From NCBI GenBank assembly GCA_900554835.1, contig USJD01000081.1:1-14672 (forward strand): a DNA stretch of 14,672 nucleotides, given 5' to 3'. The position numbers and the translations under genes are program-made. The notes beneath the pieces are model-generated. The model worked only from the letters and a program-made list of their open reading frames with translations. It had not been told where the DNA came from and ran no database searches. This stretch comes from an uncultured Prevotella sp. Lineage in GTDB: Bacteria > Bacteroidota > Bacteroidia > Bacteroidales > Bacteroidaceae. Position 1 is the stretch's first letter; every line of letters starts with the position of its first letter. Positions 1 to 8,132 of this stretch are shown here, piece by piece.

Positions 1-14
1 TATTTGTTATTTTT

Positions 15-42
15 AAGTTGATTTATACTGTGTCAACTTTTT
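15..42 (+). terminator. Possible plus-strand terminator of a gene left of the window
   Basis: A 7-bp stem (AAGTTGA at 15-21 with TCAACTT at 33-39) is followed on the plus strand by a T run (38-42). A second 8-bp hairpin (64-71 with 79-86) lies just downstream and is followed by a short T stretch. On the minus strand neither has a U tract. This would fit a convergent gene entering from outside the window, but no such gene is visible. Confidence 0.4.
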
Positions 43-114
43 CTAGGACAAGACAGGCAACACAATGATTGCCAAAATCAATCATTTTATCATCCTAAAA
101 ATCATCCGGATACT

Positions 115-150
115 AAAAAAGTTTCGCTCCTTAGCATGGAACGAAACTTT
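115..150 (-). terminator. Rho-independent terminator of the SusC-SusD-TlpA operon
   Basis: Read on the minus strand, a 9-bp stem (AAAGTTTCG complementary to CGAAACTTT, 142-150 with 118-126) closes a loop of about 15 nt that can pair a little further. It is followed directly by six Ts (positions 120-115). It lies about 50 nt past the TlpA stop codon. A weaker 8-bp inverted repeat (178-185 with 201-208) overlaps the stop codon and has no U tract. Confidence 0.8.
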
Positions 151-201
151 CACTTAGTTATAAATACTTTTACTTACAAGATAAGGAACGTATTCTATAT
201 C

Positions 202-1365
202 TTATCTTTTGTAATAATCATAGAGGAATGCATCAAGGAATGCACCACGCATATTGGTCTTGTAGAAATTACCATTCTTGTCTAATATCAGACAAGCAGG
301 AATACCATTGATACCATACTCTCCCATTACCATACCACCGAAACCTTCAGGGTTGCGCAACTGGGTCCAGTTCATACCTTCTTTCGCCATTGCCTTCTTC
401 CAGTCTTCATCTCTTTCATCCACGGAAATGCTGATGATATTGAAATCCTTGTACTTCTCATGCACCTCCTTGAGATGAGGAATCTCCTGACGGCAAGGAT
501 GACACCAGGATGCCCAGAACTCCAACATGGTATATTCGCCCTTCTTGATGAGGGAGGACAATTTCACCTGCTTACCCTGTGGAGTGAGAAGCGTACCATC
601 GATGAAGCGGTTGCCTACGGCTGTATGCTTCGCCATTTCAGACTGTGCCTGAAGCATAGGATACTGAGGAGAATTGCCCCAATCATTCTTCAACCAACCC
701 ATCATCTCATCGATTTCGGCTGAGGTATAAGGAGTTGGAAGGGCTGAAAAGCTCTCATTGAGCAAATCGAAAGCTACCAATGAACTGGTATGATCCTGGA
801 TAAACTTGCTGGTTTGCTGGCGCATATCGTCCATCAACTGGATAGCCTCCTTTGCCAAGGCCACTCTCTGTGCCAGAACCTTACAGTTGTTGATACTGTC
901 GTTCAGGCTATGCAGTTTATCCTGGATAGGAGTCATCAGGTCGAGATAAGCCTGATAGGTATCCTGTGTCGCAGAACCCTTGATGACAGGTGTGATCATA
1001 CTCATATCCTTCTCGGTAGGGAAACCAGTAAGATCTACATCATAGGTCATTGGCTTGTTTTCGATATAGATACGACTGGCGAAAATCTTCTGATAGTCAG
1101 GTTCTGCCACACCCGGTTCATTCATATCGATGACCATCTGGTACTGTTCAGGCTGATTCACATCCCCCTTGAGCACAAACTCGCCGTTCTTGATAGTAGT
1201 ACTATCCAGGTTGCTCACCTTATCGATATCATATTTCTGCAGCATGACGGTGCAGCCTTCCACGTTACCCTTCACCGTACCTTTCAGTACACAATTCTGG
1301 GCATTAGCCACCATTGCCAGCATTAAGCCAGCAATGGTCATCATTGAATTTCTCAATTTCATCAT
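202..1365 (-). CDS. Exported TlpA-like thioredoxin-fold protein with N-terminal DUF4369-type domain
   Basis: The 387-residue protein begins with a signal peptide (residues 1-22, ending ANAQ). An N-terminal domain follows (about 25-130) of the beta-rich DUF4369 type common in Bacteroidota TlpA proteins, then a helical linker (about 135-245). The C-terminal thioredoxin domain (about 252-387) carries the redox motif W-C-H-P-C (Cys288 and Cys291) in the context FWASWCHPC, and the cis-proline loop GIP at 354-356. Such proteins are periplasmic or envelope thiol-disulfide oxidoreductases; the partner is unknown. It starts 34 nt after the SusD stop with no terminator between, so it is the last gene of the SusCD operon. 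Its role there may be redox maintenance of exported enzymes, but that is inference. The start is one of two adjacent ATGs. Confidence 0.9.
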   Translation of the reverse strand: MMKLRNSMMTIAGLMLAMVANAQNCVLKGTVKGNVEGCTVMLQKYDIDKVSNLDSTTIKNGEFVLKGDVNQPEQYQMVIDMNEPGVAEPDYQKIFASRIYIENKPMTYDVDLTGFPTEKDMSMITPVIKGSATQDTYQAYLDLMTPIQDKLHSLNDSINNCKVLAQRVALAKEAIQLMDDMRQQTSKFIQDHTSSLVAFDLLNESFSALPTPYTSAEIDEMMGWLKNDWGNSPQYPMLQAQSEMAKHTAVGNRFIDGTLLTPQGKQVKLSSLIKKGEYTMLEFWASWCHPCRQEIPHLKEVHEKYKDFNIISISVDERDEDWKKAMAKEGMNWTQLRNPEGFGGMVMGEYGINGIPACLILDKNGNFYKTNMRGAFLDAFLYDYYKR

Positions 1366-1399
1366 TTTCTTTTGATAAAGTTCAAATATTATTCTAAAA

Positions 1400-2992
1400 T
1401 TAGTTGTTTACATATTCCGGATTCTGCTCCAACAGATTGTTGGCACCCATAGATGCCTTTGGAATTGGGAGCAGGTATCTTCTAAATGTTGGCAACTCAG
1501 CTTTCTCGTCTTCAGTCCAACCTTCGAAACCACCCTTACGGTTGTAGCGGCAGAGGTCAAACCATTCCTCGAAATTCTCATTACTGATGTCCACCAACTT
1601 ATGCTTGAGGATTTCACCCAGCAGATCGCCGTCGGCAATAGCGTTCACATCGTCCTCCGTATATCCAGCACGTTCGATGACTGTAGCCAAGAGCGTACGA
1701 GCCTTAGCATACTGCCCCAAACGAGCCTCTGCTTCAGCAGCGATATAATAAACTTCAGCAAGGCGCATGAAGTAATAAGAGTCAGCATAGAACATTTCAG
1801 GAGTCAACTTGTTATATTTTCCTATACCATTCATGGCATCTCCCTTATAGGCCCATGTATATAGCGCATCGTATGAAGCTACATCTTCATCACCTGGGAA
1901 GAATGGGAAATCACTACCATCTCCACCAGGGATAACTACTCCACCGTCGCCGCCAGGAATGACTACATCACCGCCATCGCCAGGAATAACTACTCCATCG
2001 CCAGAAGCACTTCCATCTGAAGAACCATCAGGATCAGGAACTACCACATCGCCACCAGTATCCACGTCAGGAACCATATCATCCGCTACTTTCGTGAGCA
2101 ATGAACCTGGAGAAAACATATACCAGTTTGAGTCCATCAACTCACTTGGATTGGCGGTATAAGGAGCAAAGAGCATCTCCTGAGAATTAAACTGTTCGTC
2201 GAAGATCTTGGCATAATCGCTTTCCAAAGCATAACCAGCTGCTTCAGCCTCACTGATCACTTCCTCTGCCAGTCTTGCTGCATCAGCATAATTATCCTGA
2301 GCCATATACATTTTGGCTTTCAAAGCCTTGGCGAAAACGGAACTCATGTGATAATGATCTGCAGGCTGCTGTTCACAGTGAGCAATGGCATAGTCGAGAT
2401 CATCAGATATCAACTTGTAAGTTTCAGCCACAGTAGAACGCTTGCGTGGTTGGTTATCTCTTACCAGTTCATCCTGGAAGATGCAGACACCGTATGGTGA
2501 ATCCTGCTTCCAATATTCTCCAAAGCACTTCAGGAGAGTAAGGTAAGCCAAGGCACGCTGGCAACGAGCCTCTGCAATCATCTCTGTACGTTTCTCCTCG
2601 CTCAGTCCTGGTATATTCTTGTTGATATGTACCAGGAAGGTATTGGCCGTATTAATCACATTGTAGTAGGCGGTATAAGCCGTCTCCACATTACTGTTAT
2701 TGGTTTCGATGTTCTCGGCAGCAAACTCATCCGCCCCCATCACCATCGCCTGAGTCTGGGTATGAGCCATAGACGACATTCCATAGCGCAGGTAAGATAC
2801 ACCCGTGCTGCGCCATGAGGCATAGACACCATTGAGCGCCGTCTGTGCAGTTGAGACATCAGTGATATAATTGTCATCAGTAACCACATGTTCTGGTTCG
2901 ATGCCGTCGAGGCTACCTATCAGGTCACACGATGTAAGAGTCAGTGCTGTGGCTGAAAGGAGCGTAAGAAATTGAAATCTTATATGTTTCAT
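1400..2992 (-). CDS. SusD/RagB-family glycan-binding surface lipoprotein
   Basis: The 530-residue protein has a lipoprotein signal with lipobox LTSC (Cys22). SusD family features follow: an N-terminal region TAQTALNGVYASW near residues 48-60, TPR-like helices around the segments ARCQRALAYLTLLKCFGEYW and FAKALKAKMYMAQDNYADAA, the motif RLAEVYYIAAEAEARLG in the C-terminal third, and the end PIPKASMG...NPEY. SusD proteins cap the SusC barrel and capture oligosaccharides at the cell surface. The gene follows susC by 21 nt. Residues about 310-370 form a Gly/Asp/Val/Pro-rich low-complexity insert built from 9-residue repeats, which is not usual in the family. The partner transporter and operon position make the assignment firm; the substrate cannot be read from sequence. 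Confidence 0.95.
   Translation of the reverse strand: MKHIRFQFLTLLSATALTLTSCDLIGSLDGIEPEHVVTDDNYITDVSTAQTALNGVYASWRSTGVSYLRYGMSSMAHTQTQAMVMGADEFAAENIETNNSNVETAYTAYYNVINTANTFLVHINKNIPGLSEEKRTEMIAEARCQRALAYLTLLKCFGEYWKQDSPYGVCIFQDELVRDNQPRKRSTVAETYKLISDDLDYAIAHCEQQPADHYHMSSVFAKALKAKMYMAQDNYADAARLAEEVISEAEAAGYALESDYAKIFDEQFNSQEMLFAPYTANPSELMDSNWYMFSPGSLLTKVADDMVPDVDTGGDVVVPDPDGSSDGSASGDGVVIPGDGGDVVIPGGDGGVVIPGGDGSDFPFFPGDEDVASYDALYTWAYKGDAMNGIGKYNKLTPEMFYADSYYFMRLAEVYYIAAEAEARLGQYAKARTLLATVIERAGYTEDDVNAIADGDLLGEILKHKLVDISNENFEEWFDLCRYNRKGGFEGWTEDEKAELPTFRRYLLPIPKASMGANNLLEQNPEYVNN
1926..2060 (-). repeat. 27-bp tandem repeat inside the SusD gene
   Basis: Copies of a 27-bp unit start at plus-strand positions 1926, 1953 and 1980. 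Each begins CCAGG followed by (A/G)AT(A/G)ACTAC. A diverged copy lies in the same register at 2034 (TCAGGAACTAC), exactly two units further on, with a degenerate unit at 2007 between them. Each unit encodes nine residues of the type VVIPGGDGG. The period is a multiple of three, so gain or loss of a unit would keep the frame. Confidence 0.85.
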
Positions 2993-3013
2993 AATCTACA
3001 GTCTTTGTATGAG

Positions 3014-6000
3014 TTAGAATTGTAATTTCAGACCGATGGAGAAAGAACGGCTCATTGGATAAACGTCCTTATTCTCTGTAGTCTTTAAGAAGGCATTTGT
3101 TGCCGACATGTCTGGATCCAAACCTGGCCAGTTGGTAATGGTAAACAGGTTGGTGGCTGTGAAGAACACAGATGCTCCGCTGATGTGCAGGCGCTCCAGA
3201 AGAGATGGCTCGAAATTATAGGAGAGCGTGATATTTCTCAGACGGAAATAGGAGTTGGAATATACATAGCGGTCGTTGGTATTTGTATTGTCCATGCTTG
3301 CAGGCAACCATACCAGCTGAGCATACTTGGCATCCGTACGATCCGGTGTCCAGGTATTGCCGTACATTTCTCTCAGAATACTCTGACCCAGACTACCGGC
3401 TGCTGATTCCTGCATAGTACTGTAGTATGCATGACCTCCAAACTGATACTGGAAGAGCATTGACAGGGTGAGGTTCTTATAAGATAAGGTATGAGACCAA
3501 CCTCCGAACACCTTTGGCTCCGGATTGGCGATAGCCGTACGGTCTGCCTCGGTAATATACCCGTTGCCATCTGTATCCACAAACATATAGTCGCCTACGT
3601 GAGCGCCATTCTGATAGGAATCATATCCGTTTGCCTGTGCCTGAGAATTCAGTTCATCAATCTGTTTCTGACTCTGGAAAATACCAGCCACCTTGTAACC
3701 CTTCACGGTTCCCATCGCATGACCTTCCATGTAGAGATCCTGGTGCATCATGTCGAGTGTAGAACCATTGAGCTTGGTTATCTTATTCTTGTTGGATGAG
3801 ATACTGAGCATCGTATTGTAGGTGAAATCCTTGGTGCGAACCACATCTCCTCCGATAGAGAACTCGAAACCATTATTGGTCAGGTCGAGAATATTGCTGT
3901 AGAATGTACCGATACCAAACTCCAAGGCGATAGGAGCTGGAGCCAAGGCGCCATCTGTCTTACGATGATAGATATCAAAGCTACCGTTCAGTCTGCCATT
4001 GAAGAACGAGAAGTCAACACCAGCATTGTACTCAGTAGTCATCTCCCACTTGATATCCTTGTTAGGATAAGTAGTGGCTAAGGTAATGGCACTCTGTCCA
4101 CCGTAGATATTGGAGTTGAAATACTGGATGTAAGAGAAGTCGGATACATTGGTAGAACCTGTCTTACCCCAGCTCAGACGGAGTTTCAGATCATCCACAT
4201 CCTGTACGGATGCCATGAAAGGCTCCTGATTGACACGCCATGCCAAAGAAAGTGCAGGGAAAGTACCACGCTTGTTGCCAGGACCAAACTTGGATGACTC
4301 ATCGGAACGGAGACTGAAGTCGAGCAGATAACGTGAAAGATAATCATAGCTCAAACGGCCATAGAGGGAATTGAGTCCACTCTTGGAATAAGTCTCCATA
4401 GGCTTGTTGACGGTAGTTGCAGAACTGGCATTGTTGAGCACATCGTCATTAGGGAATCCGCTGTAAGCCTGGTCGTGTTCCTTGCTCCAGTATCTGTCAG
4501 CACTATAACCAGCCATCACGTCGAAGCGATGGTCGTCAGTAATCTTGAATTTATAGTCAGCACGGAAGTTGATAGACGTATTCGTGTTGCGATAGTTAGC
4601 CTCTGCGAGCGTAGAAGTTGGTTCTGTCTCATACTGTTCCGGCAAGGAAACCTTTGGAGAGAAATAGCTGTTGCTGAAGATGAAACGGGATATGTTGGCA
4701 TCAGCATGGAGGGTAAGACCTTCAATAGGCTTGATGTCAATATAGACATTTCCGGAGAACTGGTCGTTCTCATATTGGGTCTTTCTCTGGAGTTTGCCCA
4801 CCGGACTTGCATCCATATAGCTACTTGTATATTCGCCAAACTTATCTACTCGATTCAGGTTACCGTCTGCATCGCGTACGGTCAGGTCTGGGCGAGTCTT
4901 CCATGAGTCGTTGTCATAACCCAATGCAGGATCGTTGCTGCCGCTCTTGCGAGAAGAGTAGGTATAGTCGAGCACACCACCCACGGTGATATACTTATTG
5001 ATTTCAGAATCCAAAGAGAGTCTCGCACCATATCTCTCCATACGGTCGTTGATGAGCAGACCTTCCTGGTTCATACCGTTGAAGGAGAATGAATAGTTGG
5101 TCCGGTTGCTGCCACCTCTGATGGCTACATTATACTGGTGAGTAGGCGCATTCTTGTTGATCACCTCCTTAGCCCAGTTGGTATTCGTCGTACCAAAGAG
5201 ACTCTCTTTGAGTCCATTATATGTATAGACACCCGTCTCAGCATTATATCCGATGTTACCAAATTGGCTCAGATAGTCGGCTACGCCATACATACCTACC
5301 ATCGAACTGCCGTCATTCATGCCGTTTACCGTATTGCGCAGGATTTCGTCCTGTACATTCTTGTATTCAGCCGTGTTCAGCGGTTCATAATTCTTGATAG
5401 GATTGCTGAAAGAGAAGGTGTAGCCGAAGCTTACCTTGGTCTTTTCATTGCGCTTACCATTTTTTGTCTTGACGATGACCACACCGTTGGCACCACGAGA
5501 ACCGTAGATGGCTGTGGCAGCAGCATCTTTCAGCACATCGATGCTTTCGATGTCGTTAGGAGAAATATTAATGAGCGGATTGATACCGGTATCCTCCATG
5601 AAGGTAGGCACACCGTCAATCACGAAAAGAGGCTGGTTGTTGTTGCCCTTACCCGATTTTGGATAAGGAGAAGTGATACCACGGATATTCAACTTAAGGG
5701 TAGAACCCGGTTCACCATTGGAAGTTGTGGCCAACACACCCTTCACGGTACCTTGAAGAAGTCCGTCGATTGTAGGAGTCGTAGCAGCCAATTTGCTGAT
5801 CTGCTCCTGGTTTACGGTAGAGATGGCACAGGTCACATCCTTGCGACTCTTGCTGCCATAACCAATTACTACGAGGTCGTCGAGAGCCACATGATCCAGT
5901 TCAAGCATCATGTTCTGTTCTTTCACACCCATGAATTCGATAGATTTCGTCTTGAAACCGATGCTCGAATACACAATTTTAGGATGAGACATGGAAGGGA

Positions 6001-6244
6001 ATTCCAGGATATAATTGCCGTCAGCATCTGTGATGACACCATAGTTAGTGCCTTCAATCTTGACGGTAACTCCTACCAGAGGATTTCCTTCGGAATCAAT
6101 AACGCGTCCCTTCACAAAGGTGTGACCTTTTTCTTGAACTTTTACAATACTCATCTCATTGCCAATGCTTGCAGGAGGGGTAGCATGAGCTGCTCCCACT
6201 GAAGCTGCTGCCATCAGAAGCAACAGGCTTTTTTCCTTCTTCAT
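3014..6244 (-). CDS. SusC/RagA-family TonB-dependent outer-membrane transporter
   Basis: The 1076-residue protein has a signal peptide (1-21, ending AHA). A carboxypeptidase-regulatory-like beta-sandwich follows (about 43-125, VKGRVIDSEGNPLVGVTV). Next is the family signature LDDLVVIGYG (121-130) and a plug domain (about 135-262) containing LFVIDGVP and the SusC signature running from ISPNDIESIDVLKD to GANGVVIVKTKNG. The rest is a large beta-barrel ending in the C-terminal aromatic SFSIGLKLQF. It imports glycan oligomers (in some systems peptides) with energy from TonB-ExbBD, acting with the SusD lipoprotein encoded 21 nt downstream. It is the first gene of the operon; a -7 box lies at 6282-6289. 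Length and domain order are normal for the family. Confidence 0.97.
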   Translation of the reverse strand: MKKEKSLLLLMAAASVGAAHATPPASIGNEMSIVKVQEKGHTFVKGRVIDSEGNPLVGVTVKIEGTNYGVITDADGNYILEFPSMSHPKIVYSSIGFKTKSIEFMGVKEQNMMLELDHVALDDLVVIGYGSKSRKDVTCAISTVNQEQISKLAATTPTIDGLLQGTVKGVLATTSNGEPGSTLKLNIRGITSPYPKSGKGNNNQPLFVIDGVPTFMEDTGINPLINISPNDIESIDVLKDAAATAIYGSRGANGVVIVKTKNGKRNEKTKVSFGYTFSFSNPIKNYEPLNTAEYKNVQDEILRNTVNGMNDGSSMVGMYGVADYLSQFGNIGYNAETGVYTYNGLKESLFGTTNTNWAKEVINKNAPTHQYNVAIRGGSNRTNYSFSFNGMNQEGLLINDRMERYGARLSLDSEINKYITVGGVLDYTYSSRKSGSNDPALGYDNDSWKTRPDLTVRDADGNLNRVDKFGEYTSSYMDASPVGKLQRKTQYENDQFSGNVYIDIKPIEGLTLHADANISRFIFSNSYFSPKVSLPEQYETEPTSTLAEANYRNTNTSINFRADYKFKITDDHRFDVMAGYSADRYWSKEHDQAYSGFPNDDVLNNASSATTVNKPMETYSKSGLNSLYGRLSYDYLSRYLLDFSLRSDESSKFGPGNKRGTFPALSLAWRVNQEPFMASVQDVDDLKLRLSWGKTGSTNVSDFSYIQYFNSNIYGGQSAITLATTYPNKDIKWEMTTEYNAGVDFSFFNGRLNGSFDIYHRKTDGALAPAPIALEFGIGTFYSNILDLTNNGFEFSIGGDVVRTKDFTYNTMLSISSNKNKITKLNGSTLDMMHQDLYMEGHAMGTVKGYKVAGIFQSQKQIDELNSQAQANGYDSYQNGAHVGDYMFVDTDGNGYITEADRTAIANPEPKVFGGWSHTLSYKNLTLSMLFQYQFGGHAYYSTMQESAAGSLGQSILREMYGNTWTPDRTDAKYAQLVWLPASMDNTNTNDRYVYSNSYFRLRNITLSYNFEPSLLERLHISGASVFFTATNLFTITNWPGLDPDMSATNAFLKTTENKDVYPMSRSFSIGLKLQF

Positions 6245-6281
6245 AATAACTATGTGTTAGTTGAACTTCATGTTGATGTTG

Positions 6282-6289
6282 CAAATTTA
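6282..6289 (-). promoter_or_regulatory. Likely promoter -7 box of the SusC operon
   Basis: The minus strand reads TAAATTTG, a full match to the Bacteroidota -7 consensus TAnnTTTG, 38 nt upstream of the SusC start and downstream of the esterase terminator. The nearest TTG for a -33 element (6313-6315) is 23 nt away rather than the usual 19-21. This weak -33 spacing would fit a promoter that needs an activator. Confidence 0.5.
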
Positions 6290-6393
6290 ATAAAAAACAT
6301 TGATATACCTAACAATTTGCTAAAAATTAACGTAAAATCTGCATAAATATTTAAATTTCGGGGGAAATAGGCAGGAATAGCAGCTAAAAAGAC

Positions 6394-6431
6394 AAAAATA
6401 GCCGGCTCTTATACACTTTTAAGAACCGGCT
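6394..6431 (-). terminator. Strong rho-independent terminator of the esterase gene
   Basis: On the minus strand a 12-bp stem (6431-6420 with 6411-6400, AGCCGGTTCTTA and TAAGAGCCGGCT, one G-U pair) closes an 8-nt loop. It is followed by A and five Ts (6398-6394), then another T-rich stretch. It separates the esterase from the SusC operon. Confidence 0.88.
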
Positions 6432-6488
6432 CTTGTTTATTCTCATTTGATTTCCTTCATCGGATGACGCTGAGTTAACGGAATATCT

Positions 6489-7676
6489 TTAATTTCCATC
6501 AGGCTTGGTAACATCCTGGTCTGTGGATGGATACCAGAGGAACTTGTTGAAGTCGTCAGGCTGGGCTGGATTGAAATCCTGCCAGTCTGGACGGAGATAT
6601 TTCAGGAATGGCAGATGGAGCTGCTTCATCCCCATCACCACCATCTTGGCCACCTCATAGGCTCCGTATGGATTGAAGTGGGTATTATCCTCTAATGCCT
6701 TCGGCTGATTAGGATAAGTGTTGGCTGGATAGTGAACCAGCGATTTCTTACTGTTCTCATAACCCAAAGTCTCGAAGAATGTACGGGTCATATCATGCAG
6801 TTCGATGACAGGCACACCCTCTCTTTTGGCCACAGCTCTCATGGCATCAGGATAGTCGCCATGCGTTTCCTGTATTTTGCTGCGGGTAGCTTTATCAAAG
6901 AAACGGCGCTGGGTAGGAGTCACAAAGATGATGTTTCCTCCCTTCGCGCGTACCTTATCAATATACTGCTTCAGATTGTAGGAGAAATTATACCAGGCTC
7001 CACTTCCCGGATATTTCTCTTTCTGGTCGTTGTGTCCGAACTCGCAAATCACATAGTCTCCCTTCTTCATCATGGTCAATATTTTCTCCAGACGGTTGGA
7101 AGCTAAGAAGGATCCGGCTGTCAATCCGCTCTCTGCATGATTGGAAATAGCGACTTCCGGACCAAACCAGCGTGGAATCATCTGTCCCCAACTGGCGTAT
7201 GGTTCATGAGCCTGATCCACTACGGTTGAGTTACCGCAGAGGAAGATGGTTGTAGCAGTCGTATCACGCTCTATCTTCACCTGTTTTACGGCAGGAGCAG
7301 CACCATAGAAGTCAAGAGTCAACTTGTCATCCCAGTCAGGTGTGCCCTTCTCACGAGGTTTGATACGCACGTTCATTTTATCTGAAATCTTAGGTGAACG
7401 TTTGTTGACGATAAACTGGACGGTCTGGAATTTTCCCTTCTTGGTAGAGATTTCATCCACCATGAGTCTTCTGGCTTCAGCACGCACCACCGTCTTGGCA
7501 GCCTTTTTCTTGGAGCCGAGAACGACCGTCACCTTGTAGTTGCCATCAGGCACTTCCACAGCGTAACTTTTAGGATTCTGCTTACTCAAATCTACATCGA
7601 AAGCCTGGGCTTTCACATTTGCGGACACCGCCAGCATCATCATACCGGCAATCATCCATTTCGTTTGTTTCTCCAT
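6489..7676 (-). CDS. Exported SGNH-hydrolase, rhamnogalacturonan acetylesterase type (CE12-like)
   Basis: The 395-residue protein has a signal peptide (1-23, ending VKA), an N-terminal beta-rich domain (about 24-135) and an SGNH esterase domain (about 143-365). Catalytic blocks are clear. Block I is LCGNSTVVDQ with nucleophile Ser150. Block II is NHAESG with Gly184. Block III is EFGHND with Asn216. The terminal block is DNTHF with Asp330 and His333. Enzymes of this type remove acetyl esters from rhamnogalacturonan or related pectic sugars. The N-terminal domain probably serves substrate binding or packing, as in other two-domain members. It has its own -7 box and terminator, so it is a separate transcript beside the SusCD operon. 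The substrate is inferred from the family. It could act on other acetylated glycans. Confidence 0.88.
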   Translation of the reverse strand: MEKQTKWMIAGMMMLAVSANVKAQAFDVDLSKQNPKSYAVEVPDGNYKVTVVLGSKKKAAKTVVRAEARRLMVDEISTKKGKFQTVQFIVNKRSPKISDKMNVRIKPREKGTPDWDDKLTLDFYGAAPAVKQVKIERDTTATTIFLCGNSTVVDQAHEPYASWGQMIPRWFGPEVAISNHAESGLTAGSFLASNRLEKILTMMKKGDYVICEFGHNDQKEKYPGSGAWYNFSYNLKQYIDKVRAKGGNIIFVTPTQRRFFDKATRSKIQETHGDYPDAMRAVAKREGVPVIELHDMTRTFFETLGYENSKKSLVHYPANTYPNQPKALEDNTHFNPYGAYEVAKMVVMGMKQLHLPFLKYLRPDWQDFNPAQPDDFNKFLWYPSTDQDVTKPDGN

Positions 7677-7707
7677 TATATGTTTTAGTTATTTGTTAAT
7701 TTGGCCA

Positions 7708-7715
7708 CAAAAGTA
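7708..7715 (-). promoter_or_regulatory. Likely promoter -7 box of the esterase gene
   Basis: The minus strand reads TACTTTTG, matching TAnnTTTG, 32 nt before the start codon. I see no TTG at the 19-21 nt spacing expected for a -33 element, so the promoter call rests on the -7 box and its position. Confidence 0.5.
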
Positions 7716-7779
7716 CAATATCTTTTTCAAAAATATTAGTTTTTTCGTTCATTTTTTGATTATATAGTACAAAAAGTAA

Positions 7780-8031
7780 TTATAAATTGGATTTTAGATA
7801 TTTGATAAAATCATCAATATTTTGAAGTTCCTTTCCTTCAAGTTTTGCTAATTTCACCTCTTGCATCGCCTTAGTCAAAGTTTTTTGCACATAAGCTTGC
7901 TGCTTCTCTGTTTTTGACAAAGAAGAGGTATCCATTACAGATGTAGAAACAACACCACGCAACATTTTTATAGCATTGCGAACGCTTGCCAACGACTGAG
8001 TATCATCTATAGTAACTAAAATCTGTGCCAT
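7780..8031 (-). CDS. Small conserved-type protein, antitoxin-like, function unknown
   Basis: This is an 83-residue protein beginning MAQILVTIDD. An upstream in-frame ATG at 8064 would add 11 residues, but it overlaps the -7 promoter box at 8062-8069 and so cannot lie on the transcript. The start at 8031 is therefore preferred, with a leader of roughly 25 nt. The first 30 residues look like a short beta strand plus helix. The rest is charged and helical, ending in GKELQNIDDFIKYLKSN. That tail resembles the end of many Bacteroidota small antitoxins of type II systems. No toxin gene follows: only about 100 nt separate it from the esterase. It could be a solitary antitoxin, or an unrelated small cytoplasmic protein. 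I do not recognise a specific family. Confidence 0.7.
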   Translation of the reverse strand: MAQILVTIDDTQSLASVRNAIKMLRGVVSTSVMDTSSLSKTEKQQAYVQKTLTKAMQEVKLAKLEGKELQNIDDFIKYLKSNL

Positions 8032-8061
8032 ATTAACCCTATTTAGAATATTTGATTTCTG

Positions 8062-8093
8062 CAAAGATACAAGATTTCCATGAAAACAACAAA
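8062..8093 (-). promoter_or_regulatory. Consensus Bacteroidota promoter of the small antitoxin-like gene
   Basis: On the minus strand, TTTG (8093-8090), a 20-nt spacer and TATCTTTG (8069-8062) match both promoter elements. The predicted start of transcription, near 8055, lies downstream of the ATG at 8064, so translation must begin at 8031. Confidence 0.75.
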
Positions 8094-8132
8094 TATATTT
8101 TATTTTTTAACAATAAAAGAATCCATCAATTT

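Noticed and set aside
1926..2060. CRISPR array
   Set aside because: The regular 27-bp spacing comes from contiguous coding tandem repeats in SusD with no unique spacers between them; no cas genes are present.
5138..6202. 354-codon open frame on the plus strand
   Set aside because: It is wholly antisense to the SusC gene, which has full family signatures; the plus-strand product matches nothing and has no promoter or ribosome site.
6355..6368. Short palindrome ATTTC-GGGG-GAAAT upstream of SusC
   Set aside because: A single 5-bp stem is expected by chance in this AT-rich spacer and has no second copy nearby.
8032..8064. Upstream start codon (ATG at 8064) for the small antitoxin-like gene
   Set aside because: The ATG overlaps the -7 promoter element at 8062-8069, so it would not be on the transcript.
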